64,000 bases of DNA from Adenophora triphylla var. japonica (GCA_022495995.1 JAFEMH010002503.1:271998-335997); one strand, 5' to 3'; positions 35,310-46,780 are shown, counted from the stretch's first letter. The notes: generated by a model not told the origin, from the letters alone. A program made the numbers and translations.

Positions 35310-35850
35310 CATTTTATTTATAAAAATTAATAAAAATTTGAGTTTCTTAAATTTGTCCAAAATATGATAAAGGTGATAGTGGTCTATGGGCTTCAAGCTC
35401 AAGTCCATAGACTGCCACTGAGGCTTGGGCTAGTAAAGTATTTAGATTTGTCTCCGCCAGGCGCCAACTAAACCCGAATATGTCATTCAAATAAACTTAG
35501 AACCCTAACGGATAAAATAAAATTGGGGCTAAATTCGTGGACGGTACAGAATCTCCTCCTCCTCCTCCTCCTCCGCTGAAGCTGTCTGTATGTTGTTCAT
35601 TTCCTCTTCCTCTACCTCTTCTTACAAATTTCGTTGATTGTGTATTTGCCACAATTCTCTTAGATTCGTGTTCTAATTAGTGAATCTCTTAGTTTATGAT
35701 TGTGTGTTCATCTTCAAATCATTGATTTTTCTTGTTTCTCCATACCCAGAATCTTTGATTACTGAAAATTTCTTAACCCGTGTTATATTTGGATATGTGC
35801 TCAAACAAAACATATATTAGGTCGAAAAATTAGTTCTTGTTTGAAAAATT

Positions 35851-37509
35851 ATGACTACATTTATGATCAATCCAGTGTCTCCAACAACTGTAAACCAAGC
35901 CAGAAAATCGCACGTATCAAGCCTTTGTTCTTTACCTCAAAACAGGAAAGTTCCCACCATTTTAAAACCTCCGAAAGATGGAGTTTTCAAGCTACCCAAG
36001 TGGAACATCTCCTCCAAGGCTGATGAAAGTAATCTGCGGAAAATTTTCATGTATTTTGAGGACATGGTTGAGCATGGCTACAAGCCCAATGCATCTCAAG
36101 CTAATCAGTTGTTGGGTGATCTCTGTAGAAGCGATAAATTTAGGAAAGCCTTGAGGGTAATTGAGCTGATGTTGAGTTCAGGCTGTGCTCTTGATCAACG
36201 TTGTTGCAATTCTGTAGTGGATCGATTGTGTTCTCAGAAGAGATTAGGAACAGCAACCTGGTTGGTTCGGGTATTGGAAGAGAAGGGATTTCCAACAAAT
36301 GTTTTCACGTACAACATTCTTATGAAAGGCTATTGTATGCATGGTTTCTTCAAGACGGGAAGGCAGTATATGGGAAAGATGATTCAGAGAGGGTTTACGC
36401 CTAATTCTCACACTTACTCAATCTTGTTGGATGCCACTTGGAAGGAAAGTGGCATTGATGAGGCAATGAAGCTCTTGGATTATATGATTTCAAAAGGCAT
36501 AAGCCTTAATTTGGATTGTTACAACACCTTATTAAGTGGGTTCTGCAAGGAAAATCGTTGTGACGAGGCAATAAAGTTCTTTAGGAAATTGCCCTCGATG
36601 GGGCTTACTCCAAACATCATCACCTATAGTATTTTGGTGAAGACTCTTTATCTAGAAGGAAGGTGGGAAGAAGCATATGAGCTTCGAAAAGAGATGGTCC
36701 ATGCGGGTTGTTCGCCCAATGAATATTTTTATAATATGTTGGTAAGTGTTCTTGCTCTTCATGGAAGGACCAATGATGCCTTGGGGCTGATCGAGGAAAT
36801 GATTAGTAAAGGGTTAGAACCCACTGCAATTACCTACAACCCAATCATCAAGAATCTCTGCAAACAGAAAAAGGTTAGTGATGTAGTCAAGTGTTTTGAT
36901 GATATGAAATCTCGTTGTTGTGAACCAAATGACGGAACATATAACGCCCTAGCAGTGCTCTGTGAAAAAGGGATGGAAAAAGAGGCCTTTTCCATTATTG
37001 ATAGTTTGAGCACTAAAGAAAAATTTCGCTCATATGATGATTTCTACGATCATGTACTATCCACATTATGCAAGAAAAAGCAAACTTATCCAGCATTTAA
37101 GATTTTGTACGAAATGACAAAGAGTGGATTTGCACCAGACTCATATACGTACTCTACTTTGATTAGAGGGTTGTGTCTTGAGAGAATGGAAATTGTGGCA
37201 TGGGAGATAATTATGATTGTGGAAGAAAGTGGAGAAAGGGTTACTACTGCCAATTATAATTCACTATTACGTGGTCTGTGCTTTTGTCAAGAAACACATT
37301 TGTCATTAGAGGTTTACAAATATATGATTGAGAAGGGTCGTATGCCTGATGAGACGACTTATAAGATTATAGTGCATGGAATTGTTGGGGATAAAGAGAA
37401 GGATCTTGCAGCTCTGGTTTTGAAAGAGCTGTATTCAAGACAGCTTGTGGGTATAGAAACAGTGAAGCAACTTGTTAGGCTATATGACTTTGAAGGTATG
37501 CCGAGGTAA
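35851..37509 (+). CDS. P-class pentatricopeptide repeat protein, copy 1
   Basis: An intronless 552-aa ORF. PPR proteins bind organellar RNA, two residues per repeat choosing each base, and stabilise, process or promote translation of transcripts (family knowledge). Residues 1-50 are rich in S, K, R and P without acidic residues before 43, consistent with a plastid or mitochondrial transit peptide. About eleven 35-residue motifs run from roughly residue 78 to 535; clear ones start near 149 (NVFTYNILMKGYC), 184 (NSHTYSILLD), 219 (LDCYNTLLSGFC), 254 (NIITYSILVKTL), 324 (TAITYNPIIKNLC), 429 (DSYTYSTLIRGLC) and 499 (DETTYKIIVHGI). There is no E, DYW or SMR tail, so it is P-class. It may be the counterpart of Arabidopsis At1g79080 (recollection only). 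It differs from copy 2 at 37 residues. Confidence 0.92.
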   Translation: MTTFMINPVSPTTVNQARKSHVSSLCSLPQNRKVPTILKPPKDGVFKLPKWNISSKADESNLRKIFMYFEDMVEHGYKPNASQANQLLGDLCRSDKFRKALRVIELMLSSGCALDQRCCNSVVDRLCSQKRLGTATWLVRVLEEKGFPTNVFTYNILMKGYCMHGFFKTGRQYMGKMIQRGFTPNSHTYSILLDATWKESGIDEAMKLLDYMISKGISLNLDCYNTLLSGFCKENRCDEAIKFFRKLPSMGLTPNIITYSILVKTLYLEGRWEEAYELRKEMVHAGCSPNEYFYNMLVSVLALHGRTNDALGLIEEMISKGLEPTAITYNPIIKNLCKQKKVSDVVKCFDDMKSRCCEPNDGTYNALAVLCEKGMEKEAFSIIDSLSTKEKFRSYDDFYDHVLSTLCKKKQTYPAFKILYEMTKSGFAPDSYTYSTLIRGLCLERMEIVAWEIIMIVEESGERVTTANYNSLLRGLCFCQETHLSLEVYKYMIEKGRMPDETTYKIIVHGIVGDKEKDLAALVLKELYSRQLVGIETVKQLVRLYDFEGMPR

Positions 37510-37978
37510 ATTGGCCCGAGGTCAAGAACGTTGTAGATCAACTGTTGCGAAGAGGGTGTCGCGAAAGATGAAGGGAAAGGGTCGGATTTCTTTGCTAAGG
37601 GCTTGTATAGAAACTTGGACTTATTTATGGATTAAGGTAGTGAAGAGTTTTGTGGTGTAAAAGAGAGTTTAGTTTACCCTCTATTTGAACAGAGGGCATT
37701 TGGGATCTTAGCAAATTTTGTGCTCTCTGAGCCAACAGACAAATTCAATGCTCTCTTTGTTGCAAAGAAAGTTTTCACATTTTCTTGATTTTCTTGGCTA
37801 AATTCAGCTTGGGGTTTCTCCAGGACAAAAACATTCTTAAAAAATTATACTCCTTATATATTTATATATGTATTCAGAAGTACACAACCTTGGCACAGAT
37901 TTGGGGCCGGAAATGTCAGATTGCATAACAGTTGCAATCGGTGTAAGGTCAAACGCTCCACTATAAACAAGCAGAGAC

Positions 37979-38450
37979 AGGGGTGAATCCAAGATTTTGG
38001 AATCGTGTGGGCTTGGTATTTAAAAAATATTGTAAACAATAATAACAGTGAAAAATAACTTCATATATAAAAAAAGTTACATACTCCCTCCATCCCGCCG
38101 ATCTTAAGAAAACTTTCCATTTTGGGCGTCCCACCAATTTTAAGAATTCCCAAAATGGAAAGTTTTTATCACTATTCTCTCCACTCATTCTCTCTCCTAC
38201 ATTATTTTAATACTCTTAACACCATTATAATTTACTATTCCGTCAACTCATTCTCTCTCCTATTTTACTATTACACTCACAACATTTACTTTTTCCTTAA
38301 TCCCCGTGCCATTTAAAACTTTTCTAAGCTTAGCGGGACGGAGGGAGTATAGTCGGTGACTTAGGTAAAAAAAAAAATAAAAGAAATTCAAAATTCGAAG
38401 GTGGGTTGGAGCTCACCTCAATTACATACTAGATCCGCCCGGGACAACAG
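37979..38450. mobile_element. Possible TIR element with a nested Stowaway
   Basis: AGGGGTGAATCCAAGATTTT at the left resembles the reverse complement of the right border ACTAGATCCGCCCGGGA, and the segment is absent from unit 2. The interior is mostly the Stowaway MITE at 38084-38347. No clean target duplication was found because unit 2 also differs here. Confidence 0.35.
38084..38347. mobile_element. Stowaway-type MITE downstream of PPR1
   Basis: CTCCCTCCATCCCGCCGATC at left; AGCTTAGCGGGACGGAGGGAG at right; TA-flanked. The interior CACTCATTCTCTCTCCTAC and ACACCATTATAATTTACTAT are shared with 58266-58558. Confidence 0.92.
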
Positions 38451-38582
38451 ATGAAATGATATCAAGAGGAAATCGTCCGAAATAATCCACATGTTAATGT
38501 TAAAGCTATTTCGACTGCCACGCAATCTTGCGAATCCACCTTCACACAGCTGATGTTGATGCCATGTAATTTGGATGTTATT

Positions 38583-39427
38583 TGATGGTGCAGGAATGTG
38601 CTTGGGCTCAGGTATTGTGTCCAGCGAATGATTGAGCTGACTTCGTGATCTGCACACTACAAGAAAAGAACCGTGAAACTGCGCCGGGGGTCTTTCGGCA
38701 AGCCCCTCCGGCGTGAGAATCAGCAAATGGACTGGAAAGTGGTGAAAATAATATGGAGAGTGTGTGCGTAAATATGCAGAAATGCATTACCTTTGTCCAT
38801 GCTTGTGTTCCCATATTTATAGTGGGAGTAATGGTATTAGGGTTTTAACCTGGACCGTTGGATTGGGTTGCTGCCAACCGTTGGATCATTCCGGTTCCCT
38901 AGGCGTACACGTGTCACGCCGTGAGTGCTCCGTCTAAGAAAGGACACTGTTGTGTCTGACACAGATAAGTAGCTTGGCTTATAAAGGAAAGTCAACCTGC
39001 ACACCTTTTGGTGTTATTACTGTTTCCATGATTGCACGCCCAGCATGTCCCAGTGTCAGATCTGACCTTATCCCAATATAGCCAATTAATCAAGCTTATT
39101 GAGAAAGCTAAGCGAAGGGACGACCTTGGAGCTGTACGTCCAGGAAGGTCGTCGTCTTATCAGGATTCGACGAGCGAGTGGACGGGCGAGTCAGATCGCT
39201 TAGTGGCGACGACCGTCGTTCTATGCTGGAATGGACCGACTTGTGAAGGGAAGGCTGGTCGTTAGATGGACTTGGTCGCTCATTGGCGACGACCGCCATC
39301 TAGTGTGTCGACGAGTCAAGCCTCCAAACCTTGATGGGTCTCATTGATCTTGATCCATTCGTGGGCTTGGTAGCCCATAGCTCGTAGATATATATTGGGC
39401 CCGACCCATCAAGAAATATTCCGTTCA
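38583..39427 (-). repeat. 3' LTR of Tat element 1
   Basis: The 845-bp copy begins TGATGGTGCAGG and ends CCGTTCA on the plus strand. Read on the minus strand it has a TATA box (CTATAAATATGGG near 38810-38822). The U3 part is dense in GGCGACGACC and GGTCGTCG words. The purine-rich minus-strand tract AGTTGGGGGTCAC (39428-39440) adjoins it as the polypurine tract. Confidence 0.95.
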
Positions 39428-39683
39428 GTGACCCCCAACTCTTGGGTCGTCTCGACGGGCCAGGAGTTCGCGCTTCTTCCAAAGGTAATCCGTACGACCG
39501 TCAGTTTGAATTTTGAATTTTGATGACGTCAGCATTGATGACGTGGATGGCCAGGATGTCTTCATTAATTGACACGCGTCCCATGATGGGACATTCTCCT
39601 CGGAAATGACAGTGGGTATTTAATGCTTCCCATCATTCCGCCGCTTGGATTTCCTAGGCACAAAACCCTTCATCTTCTTCAGG

Positions 39684-39690
39684 TATAAAA
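39684..39690 (+). promoter_or_regulatory. Candidate TATA box for the antisense ORF of Tat element 1
   Basis: TATAAAA in plus orientation lies about 300 bp upstream of the antisense ORF start and 257 bp inside the 3' LTR. It is followed by a CT-rich stretch. It suggests the antisense ORF has its own promoter within the element. Confidence 0.5.
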
Positions 39691-39985
39691 ACTTCCCCCC
39701 TCCTTCATTTCCAACTTTATGCACCCTCGAGCATTGAGAGCAAACAGCAAAGGCGATTTCCGGCAATCCAACAAGGAATACTCCGGCCACCGTGCAAACG
39801 TTTTTCGGCAAGACACATTGTTCTGGCTTCACCACCTCTTAGCAACCCAGCAGCGTGGATTAGGGATTTCTTCGATTTACCGCCGGTGAACTCATCGGAA
39901 AACGCATCTTCTAACCCAGTACCAGGTAATTTCTTCATTTGTTCTTCGTTTTCTGGGTTTTTCTTGGGGTTTAAGCATTTGTTCA

Positions 39986-42900
39986 ATGGGACCCAGAACG
40001 GTGAGCTTTGAGAGAGGAGTTAAATTCGGTTTTGGGTTAAATCAAAGAGTGTACAAGTGTGCTAGGGGTATTTGGAGGGAAATCCCATTGATTGAGTGCT
40101 CTTCTATCCTGGTAAAATTTGACTTTGAAAACGAGAGGTTAGGGTTCCCCACTGATGAGGTTCTTGGAGATTTTAAAGAAGATGACCCACGGGTAACACC
40201 CTTTAGATCTATGAACGACCTCCCAAATCACATCCACACTCATTATTCATTGTCCCGTCGTGATTCACTTAGGGACTTGGTCTTAGGGGAATCTAGGTTA
40301 CCCTTAGATAGGTCGTTGCCTGCGGATGTTAGGACTAATTCCCCTTCTCTTTCTCCTTGTTTTGTAGACATGGATCACGACGGCCGCCCTAATCAACCGG
40401 CCCAAGAAGCAAATGAGACCAGCATAAGTGCTGGGGGCAACCGAATAGTCGATGCCTTTCATACCGGCGTGCGAATTGGGAGAAACGAAAGAGGCTTTGG
40501 AGCCGGGGCCCAAGGGGACTGGGCCATCACCAAGGTCAGCACACGGACCCCCAACACCGGGAAGCTAATGATTGACTCCCTACGAGACTCCTTCAGGGTC
40601 CATGCTGCGTCATACAGGCTTCAGTATCTCAGCCAGAAAGAATATGAACCTCGTCGACAAGCCCTCCTCACTAGCAAAAAGAAGGTTGCCTTCTACTACA
40701 AACAGTTTGAGCTTGGTTTGAGGTTGCCCCTAGATCCCTTTATCAACGAGTTCCTTGAGGATTCAAGTTGTGTGCCCATGGAGCTAAGTGGCAACGCAGT
40801 TAGGATCTTGTCTTGCTTCATAGTAGTATGCAGATTTCTTGGCTACGAGCCATGTAATAAATTTTTTCGCCAATTCTATCGGACGACCCGAACCACTTTG
40901 AATGGAAAATCTGTGGTGAGTGTGTCCTCAATCCGAAATGTACAAGGCTTGTTCTTGGATACTCAGAACAAGGTGTATGGTTGGGATCACCATATGATCG
41001 TTGTGGAAAGCAGGGCAGGTTGGCAATTTCCCTTCCCGGAAAGTCAAGACATGGTTGCGGATGAGCATGTATGGCCGTCGCCCTGGGCCGACTAGCTGAA
41101 AAAGAAGATAGATGATTTGCTGAGTCTTGGCTGGGTGTCATGGCAGGACATTGAAGCCTCTCATTGGAGATATATAAGGGTCGGCGTTATGTCTAGGCCG
41201 TCGAAAGGCCCCGATCCCTTGGTAAAGATTGATCTTGATGCACGCTACCCCGTCTGGGTCGTTCACGACGACTTGACATGGGAAGACAATTGTATAAATT
41301 GTGCCGGCGCTCGCTTCGACCACCCTGAAGAGCGTTGCGAGAATCTTGAAATGACTGGGGGTTGGGTTCTTGATACTTGTCTTATTTATTCTGATAGTGT
41401 CTTTTTGTCTCGTAGCGAATGACTTAACCTTTCTCCTTTTTTACTTGGCAGTTCTTTCTGCAAGGGATATTGACCATATCGAACGGGACATCATGAGCGG
41501 GGTAATCAGAGCCAATGATCGAACCAAGGCGAAGAAGGATAGAGCGGCGTCTAATGCCATCTACGACCGCCAGGAGAATATGATGAAGAGGAATGACCAG
41601 TTGCCTAAGGACAGCACTGTTGGCGCCATCCCCATGATTGAAAAGGAGCTCGTAGTTGGGGGGCTGAACACTGGGGGTCGTCAAGTAGTGGTTGATGAGC
41701 TTGAGAAGACTACGGGAGATGGGACCCAAGCCGCTGGGACCAGTGCTGAAGGGGAACGACAGTTGGTTGTCGTCGAGGGTGCGCATGCTGGCCCTGAGAC
41801 CGTTGGAAGCACTGACTCCAATCCGGAGGTCGTTGGTGAGGGGAGCCGCGTCTCCAGGAAGAGGAAAGATCACCCCGTCGGTTCTGGGGGAGAGAGAGAA
41901 AAGCAAGAAAACTGCCAACGACCCTGTTAGCTCCTCCGACCCCTCAACTCCTCAGGCCGAAACTCCTGGCTCGTCGTCAGGGGTACTTACCAGGAAACAG
42001 GCCATGGAAATGGCAACCAAGTTAGCCAAGGCTCCTCAGCTCTCTGGGGTTCCTTGTCTGGCAAGAAGTGGTCCTGCTCTCATCCTGGGGGCGGCTATGA
42101 CAAAACGAGGCAGGGACGTTGAGCTCGTACGCCAGATGAGGGAGGCCAAGACGAAGCCTGAGACCTACCATGCTCGCTTCAGGCTGATGCAGACTGAGGT
42201 AATTGTCTTCCGCTTTTCATGCATCTCTCGTCGTTTTATACTTGTAATAATACTGAACTCGTTGTTGCAGATGATGTCAATGATGAATGCCATGACGGCA
42301 GATTTCAAGGAATGCTTTGACGCCGAGCAGAAGGACAACGAGCAGTTGCTCCAAGCTGTTAGTGCTAAGGCGGCTGCTGAGCAGAAGCTTAAGGAGGCTG
42401 AAAATAATGTCGTCCAATTGACCACTGCCTACGAGTCCTTAATGGCTCAGAAGAATGAAGTGTTGAAGGAGGTGGAGGCCCTGAAGGTTGCCAAAGCCAA
42501 GTTGGAGAAGGATGGAGGGATCTTGGCGACGGGTCTCAAAGCTGCTGAGAATAAGTTTGACAAAATGAAAACTGACTACGAGGCTGCCCGGATTCAGATT
42601 GAGGAGATGAGGGTGGATCATCAAACTGCTTTGGAGGAGGCCAAGCTGGATGCCGTTGCGGAGTTTAAGGGCGGCACTGAATTTCTCAAGGTCGTCACTG
42701 AGAAGGCCAGTGGCTTCTTTCAGGATGGGGCCAGGCATTTGGCAAGGCGGATCCTTACGGATCCAGATACCAAGGGGCTAATGTCTACGAGGAAAATGGC
42801 CGACCTCTGTACAGATCCGTCGCATGATCAAGAGGCTCGTCTAGTCCATCCCCTCGTTCCCTTCAATGATAATGACTTGCTTATTATCAAAGAAGACGAC

Positions 42901-43032
42901 GAGAAGGATGGGAAAGACGAGTGGCCAGTCCCTGCCATTGATCCCAAGAATTTTGATGCATATTATGCCTACTTCCTTGGAGACGACCCTGATCCAGACG
43001 AGACTCCTTCAAATGCCGGCGATCCCCAGTGA
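39986..43032 (+). pseudogene. Antisense extra ORF of Tat element 1 (plant transposon-protein domain plus coiled coil)
   Basis: This reads opposite to gag-pol. The N-terminal part (39986-41095, then the same frame after TAG at 41093-41095) contains LPLDPFINEFLEDSS, the core of a domain known from extra ORFs in Tat-type Gypsy elements. An intron ending at 41451 joins an exon encoding LSARDIDHIERD. A one-frame shift near 41885 and a 72-nt GT/AG intron (42199-42270) lead to an Ala/Glu/Lys-rich coiled coil (about 42271-42720) and an acidic C-terminus. A 5' leader intron (39926-39975) and an acceptor at 40366-40367 are also likely. One stop and one frameshift make it a pseudogene. The function of this ORF class is unknown to me. 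Confidence 0.75.
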
Positions 43033-43791
43033 CTTATTTTTCTGAAATGACTTGTAATGTTTCAAACAATGTTTCATCCTGGTGTGGTGGTCTTAAACAA
43101 TGTTCCAAACAATTTTTAATTTTTTGTTATGTAATTGGCCCGTTTCCTCGTAGTTTAGAGGGGGTCGTACAATTTACTTGATATTTCAGTCATTCAATGC
43201 CTTTGTTTTTGTCTGTTAATCTGTATGTTAACATAAATAGCATGTGATAACTTGTTAAATGAGTAAGTTTGAGGACAAGCGTGAATGGTCGTCGTAAGTG
43301 ATGACCAAAACGTGGGTTGTCTTAATGTGGCCGACCCTTCATACTTGTGCTCTCAACTTCTCAATGGCTCGTAGGAATAGTACGAAGGTCCATAGATTCT
43401 TGCTCGTAGGCAAGATTCTAAAGACGAGTCGTCTTATTCCGTTATAGCAGTCGACGAGGTCTGGCCTCGTCTAGCCTTTATACTTGGCTAAAGTGGTTGT
43501 AGGCGTCGAAGTCTTGGCTTCGACTGATCTTTATACTTGATCAAAGTGATAGTAGGGGTCGAAGGTTGACTTAAACCATTCTAGGTTTCTTGAGATTGTA
43601 GAGAGCTTTCAACAAAGAGACAAGTTTCATTGATAACTTTTGTTGACGACCTTACATTGACTTCTAATCACTTTTTAAACTCACGGGATTTATAGTCCAT
43701 CCCTTACAAAATTCCAAAACTACAGCAATGACAAAACTTCATAAAGAACCACAAGTAGGTGCCCTGAGGGCGTTGAAGAGTTACGACGACC
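43033..43791. other. Spacer between the convergent antisense ORF and pol of Tat element 1
   Basis: A non-coding gap of about 760 bp where the plus-strand ORF and minus-strand pol converge. It contains repeated GTCG words and two similar passages (CTTTATACTTGGCTAAAGTG at about 43477 and CTTTATACTTGATCAAAGTG at about 43531). It presumably holds the 3' ends of both transcripts. Confidence 0.5.
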
Positions 43792-45912
43792 TCAAAAATA
43801 GTACTTCATGAGATGAGTGGCGTGCCACGGATGCTTGAGCTGTTCACCACTTGGCTTGGCAAGACGATAAGTTCCTTCTCTGACAACGCTTGTGACGATG
43901 TAGGGCCCTTCCCAGTTGGGGGAAAGTTTGTTTTGATGGGCCTTAAGTCCCGTTGCTTCAATTTTTCTAAGTACGTGATCTCCGACCTTGAAAATTCTTT
44001 TCTTCACTTTCTTATCGTGGTACGCCTTAGTTCTTTTCTTGTAATTCTCCATCCTCAATTGAGCGTCCAATCGTCGCTCGTCCACCAGGTCAAGGTCGAC
44101 CTGTTTGTTGTGGAAATTCTTCTCAACGTCGTAGAGAGCTACTCGATCAGTTGGCAGCTGAAGCTCGGCGGGAGCCATGGCCTCAGAGCTATAGGCTAAA
44201 GCAAATGGGGTCTCCCCCGTAGGCCCCCGGGTGGTTGTGCGGACTGCCCAAAGAGCTGAAGAGAGTTCGTCCAACCATCTCGTATCCCGTCCTTCAAGAT
44301 TTTTGCATAAGGCTGACAAGACGAGCTTGTTTGCTGCTTCAGCTTGTCCATTGCCTTGGGGATAGACAACAGATGACTTTGAATGCTTGACGCCCATTCT
44401 GTTTAGCTCTTGCTCAAACTTCCGAGAAAACTGTAGGCCGTTGTCAGAAACAATTACTCTTGGAATCCCAAAACGACACCATATCGAATCGTGGATGAAG
44501 CTTAGGGCATTGTTTTCTGTAATCTTGTTCAAGGCTTTGGCCTCCACCCATTTGGAAAAATAATCAACTACCACTATTACATACTTCACTCCTCCCTTGG
44601 CCTGTGGGAATGGTCCAATCAGGTCAACACCCCACATGTCAAATGGCCAGGCTGCCATAACTGGAGTTTGTTCTGTCGTAGGCAGTTTCGGGAGGTCGGC
44701 GAACCGTTGGCAAGTGTCGCACTTCCTTACAAATTGCTTGTCATCTTCTCGGAGATGGGGCCAGTAGTACCCCATGGTGATTAACTTGTCTGCTAAAGTA
44801 CGGGCTCCAGGATGGCCCCCACACTCACCTTGGTGCACTTCAAAAAGCAGCTTCACTACTTTATCAGGGTGGACGCACTTCAACAGCGGTCTGGTAATGG
44901 ATCGTCTGTAGAGTTCTCCCTCTACGACCGTGAATCGGGCGGCCTTCCTCTTGACTTGCCGCGCCAAAACTTCATCTGTTGGTAGCTCATCTTTCTCGAT
45001 AAAGGCTTTCAGCTCGTCAATCCAACATCTTGGGCCGTCTCCCATACACAAAATCTTCACTCGATCGTAGGCCGGCTGTTCGAGGTAGGCCAGGTGGTGA
45101 CCGTGTTCATCTTCCGGCAATTGATCAGTGGCTAATTTAGAGAGTAGGTCGGCGTGTTCATTGTCTTCTCTCGCTATTCTCTGGATGGCCCAAAACTCTA
45201 GCCCATGAATTAACTCGCCGACCAAGGCATGATACTTTTGTAGCGTTGAGTCGACGACCTGATAGTCCCCACGAACTTGGTTCACAATTAATTGAGAATC
45301 ACAAAACGCTGCAATCTTAGTGGCCCCAAAGCACTTGTCATATTCAATTACGAGCGCTTCATACTCCACTTGGTTGTTTGACGCCTGAAATTTGAACCTC
45401 AACACTTCTTCAAAGACCGTGCCACTCTCTGGCTCGACGAGCACGATTCCCGCCCCACTGAGATCTCTGGTTGCCGATCCGTCTGAAAAAATCTTCCAAC
45501 ACCCCACGGGCAAGATCAATTCTTCTGGTTTGTCGTCGACCTCCTTGCCATTGCTGCTTTTCGGAGGTGGCCTTTGGTCGTCGTCAATATTGAATGATGT
45601 TTCAACCAGGAAATCTGCCAATGAGTGTGCTTGTAGGGTTTTCCTTACTCTGTACTGAATGTCAAACTCAGTTAATTCGATGCTCCAGTTAAGAAGGCGG
45701 CCGAAACTCTCAGGACGATGCAAAATCTTTCGTAGTGGGGCGTTTGTGTAAACAATGATGGGGTGAGCAGAAAAGTAAGCTCGTAGCTTTCGTGCTGTGA
45801 TGACGAGAGCATAAGCTATCTTTTCAGCGTTGAAGTAGCGGGTTTCTACGTCGGACAAAGCTTTGCTTACGTAATATACGGGCCTCTGTGTCTCATCCTC
45901 CTCTCTTACCAT
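43792..45912 (-). CDS. Tat element 1 pol: RNase H, second RNase H, integrase
   Basis: A 706-codon open frame. Residues 1-110 are the RT-linked RNase H (PVYYVSKAL, then AYFSAHPIIVYT). Residues 138-262 form a second, archaeal-type RNase H with FSDGSA (D144), EYEAL (E183/E185), CDSQLIV (D205) and D255, the hallmark of Tat elements. The integrase zinc finger is H360, H367, C398, C401. The catalytic core has D430 (WGVDLIGPFP), D490 (VIVSDNG) and E525 (NGQAEAAN). The second D to E spacing is 34 residues instead of the usual 35, one residue short. The GPYIV region near 669 precedes the end. RT lies upstream in other frames, so this is a fragment of a disrupted polyprotein. Initiation at the listed Met is not biological. 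Confidence 0.9.
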   Translation of the reverse strand: MVREEDETQRPVYYVSKALSDVETRYFNAEKIAYALVITARKLRAYFSAHPIIVYTNAPLRKILHRPESFGRLLNWSIELTEFDIQYRVRKTLQAHSLADFLVETSFNIDDDQRPPPKSSNGKEVDDKPEELILPVGCWKIFSDGSATRDLSGAGIVLVEPESGTVFEEVLRFKFQASNNQVEYEALVIEYDKCFGATKIAAFCDSQLIVNQVRGDYQVVDSTLQKYHALVGELIHGLEFWAIQRIAREDNEHADLLSKLATDQLPEDEHGHHLAYLEQPAYDRVKILCMGDGPRCWIDELKAFIEKDELPTDEVLARQVKRKAARFTVVEGELYRRSITRPLLKCVHPDKVVKLLFEVHQGECGGHPGARTLADKLITMGYYWPHLREDDKQFVRKCDTCQRFADLPKLPTTEQTPVMAAWPFDMWGVDLIGPFPQAKGGVKYVIVVVDYFSKWVEAKALNKITENNALSFIHDSIWCRFGIPRVIVSDNGLQFSRKFEQELNRMGVKHSKSSVVYPQGNGQAEAANKLVLSALCKNLEGRDTRWLDELSSALWAVRTTTRGPTGETPFALAYSSEAMAPAELQLPTDRVALYDVEKNFHNKQVDLDLVDERRLDAQLRMENYKKRTKAYHDKKVKKRIFKVGDHVLRKIEATGLKAHQNKLSPNWEGPYIVTSVVREGTYRLAKPSGEQLKHPWHATHLMKYYF

Positions 45913-46775
45913 TACGGAGGCGACGACCTTGTCACTCGCCGAGAGTTATACGAATAAATCTTCCCCAGCAATGGGGCTACTGAGGAGTGGTGGGGAGCCC
46001 AAATATTCTTTAAGCTGTTTGAACGACTCGGAGCATTCTTCTGTCCATTCAAAATTCTTGGCACCTCGGGGAGCTTTGAAAAATGGGAGTGATCTCTCGG
46101 CGGACTTGGAAATGAAACGACCCAAGGCTGCCACTCGTCCATTCAGTCGTTGGACTTCCTTGATGCTCTTTGGTTCTGCCATATCAATCAGAGCCTTAAT
46201 TTTCTCGGGGTTGGCTTCAATCCCCCGTTGTGAAAGCATAAACCCCAAAAATTTTCCGGCGGCCACTCCAAATACACATTGGCCGGGTTAAGAACCATGT
46301 CATTCGCTCGAAGGTTGGTGAAGGTCTGTTGGAGGTCGTCGACATGCTTTCTCTTTTTGGACTTGACAACCATGTCGTCGATATATGCCTCCAAGTTGTC
46401 GCCGAGCTGTCCCTTGAACACTTTGTTGATCATTCTCTGGTATGTTGCCCCGACATTTTTGAGCCCAAAGGGCATCTTTGTATAGCAGTAAGTTCCCCCT
46501 GCGGCCTGGAAGGCCGTCTTCGGAATGTCTTCTTCGGCCATCTTGATTTGGTGATAGCCAGAGTACGCGTCAAGAAAGCTCAAAGTCGTATGACCGGCCA
46601 CAAAATCGACGAGCTTATCGATTCTGGGCAAGGGGTAACTATCTTTGGGGCATGCCAAGTTCAGGTCAGTGAAGTCGACGCACAACCTCCACTTTCCATT
46701 AGGTTTTTTGACTAGAACCACATTAGCCAGCCACGTTGTGAACCCGGCGTCCACAATAATTCCAGCACTCAATAG
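45913..46775 (-). pseudogene. Tat element 1 reverse transcriptase, 3' part, frameshifted
   Basis: The minus-strand frame 46188-46772 encodes RT blocks VLVKKPNGKWRLCVDFTDLN, SFLDAYSGYHQI, MPFGLKNVGATYQRMI and the catalytic YIDDMVVKS. The frame then shifts near 46260 to FLGFMLSQRGIEANPEKIKA (thumb and connection) and again near 45930 before RNase H. The N-terminal part of RT lies at 49447 and beyond, displaced by the nested Copia element. Two shifts and the insertion abolish function. Confidence 0.9.
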
Positions 46776-46780
46776 CTTCT

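Larger units (their letters stand above)
34929..38582. repeat. Tandem duplication unit 1 (contains PPR gene 1)
   Basis: It begins ATTATATACTTGCAAAATTA and ends CATGTAATTTGGATGTTATT. It matches 53440-57085 through leader, coding region (97% nucleotide identity) and trailer. Differences are mostly discrete insertions: a minisatellite-bearing element at 34992-35309 and about 500 bp at 37938-38458 here, versus a Stowaway and a Harbinger-like MITE in unit 2. The Tat retrotransposon separates the units. Confidence 0.9.

Noticed and set aside
43792..45912. Considered a host integrase-derived gene because of the long intact frame
   Set aside because: It lies between LTRs in the expected pol order with the RT domain upstream and broken, so it is element sequence.
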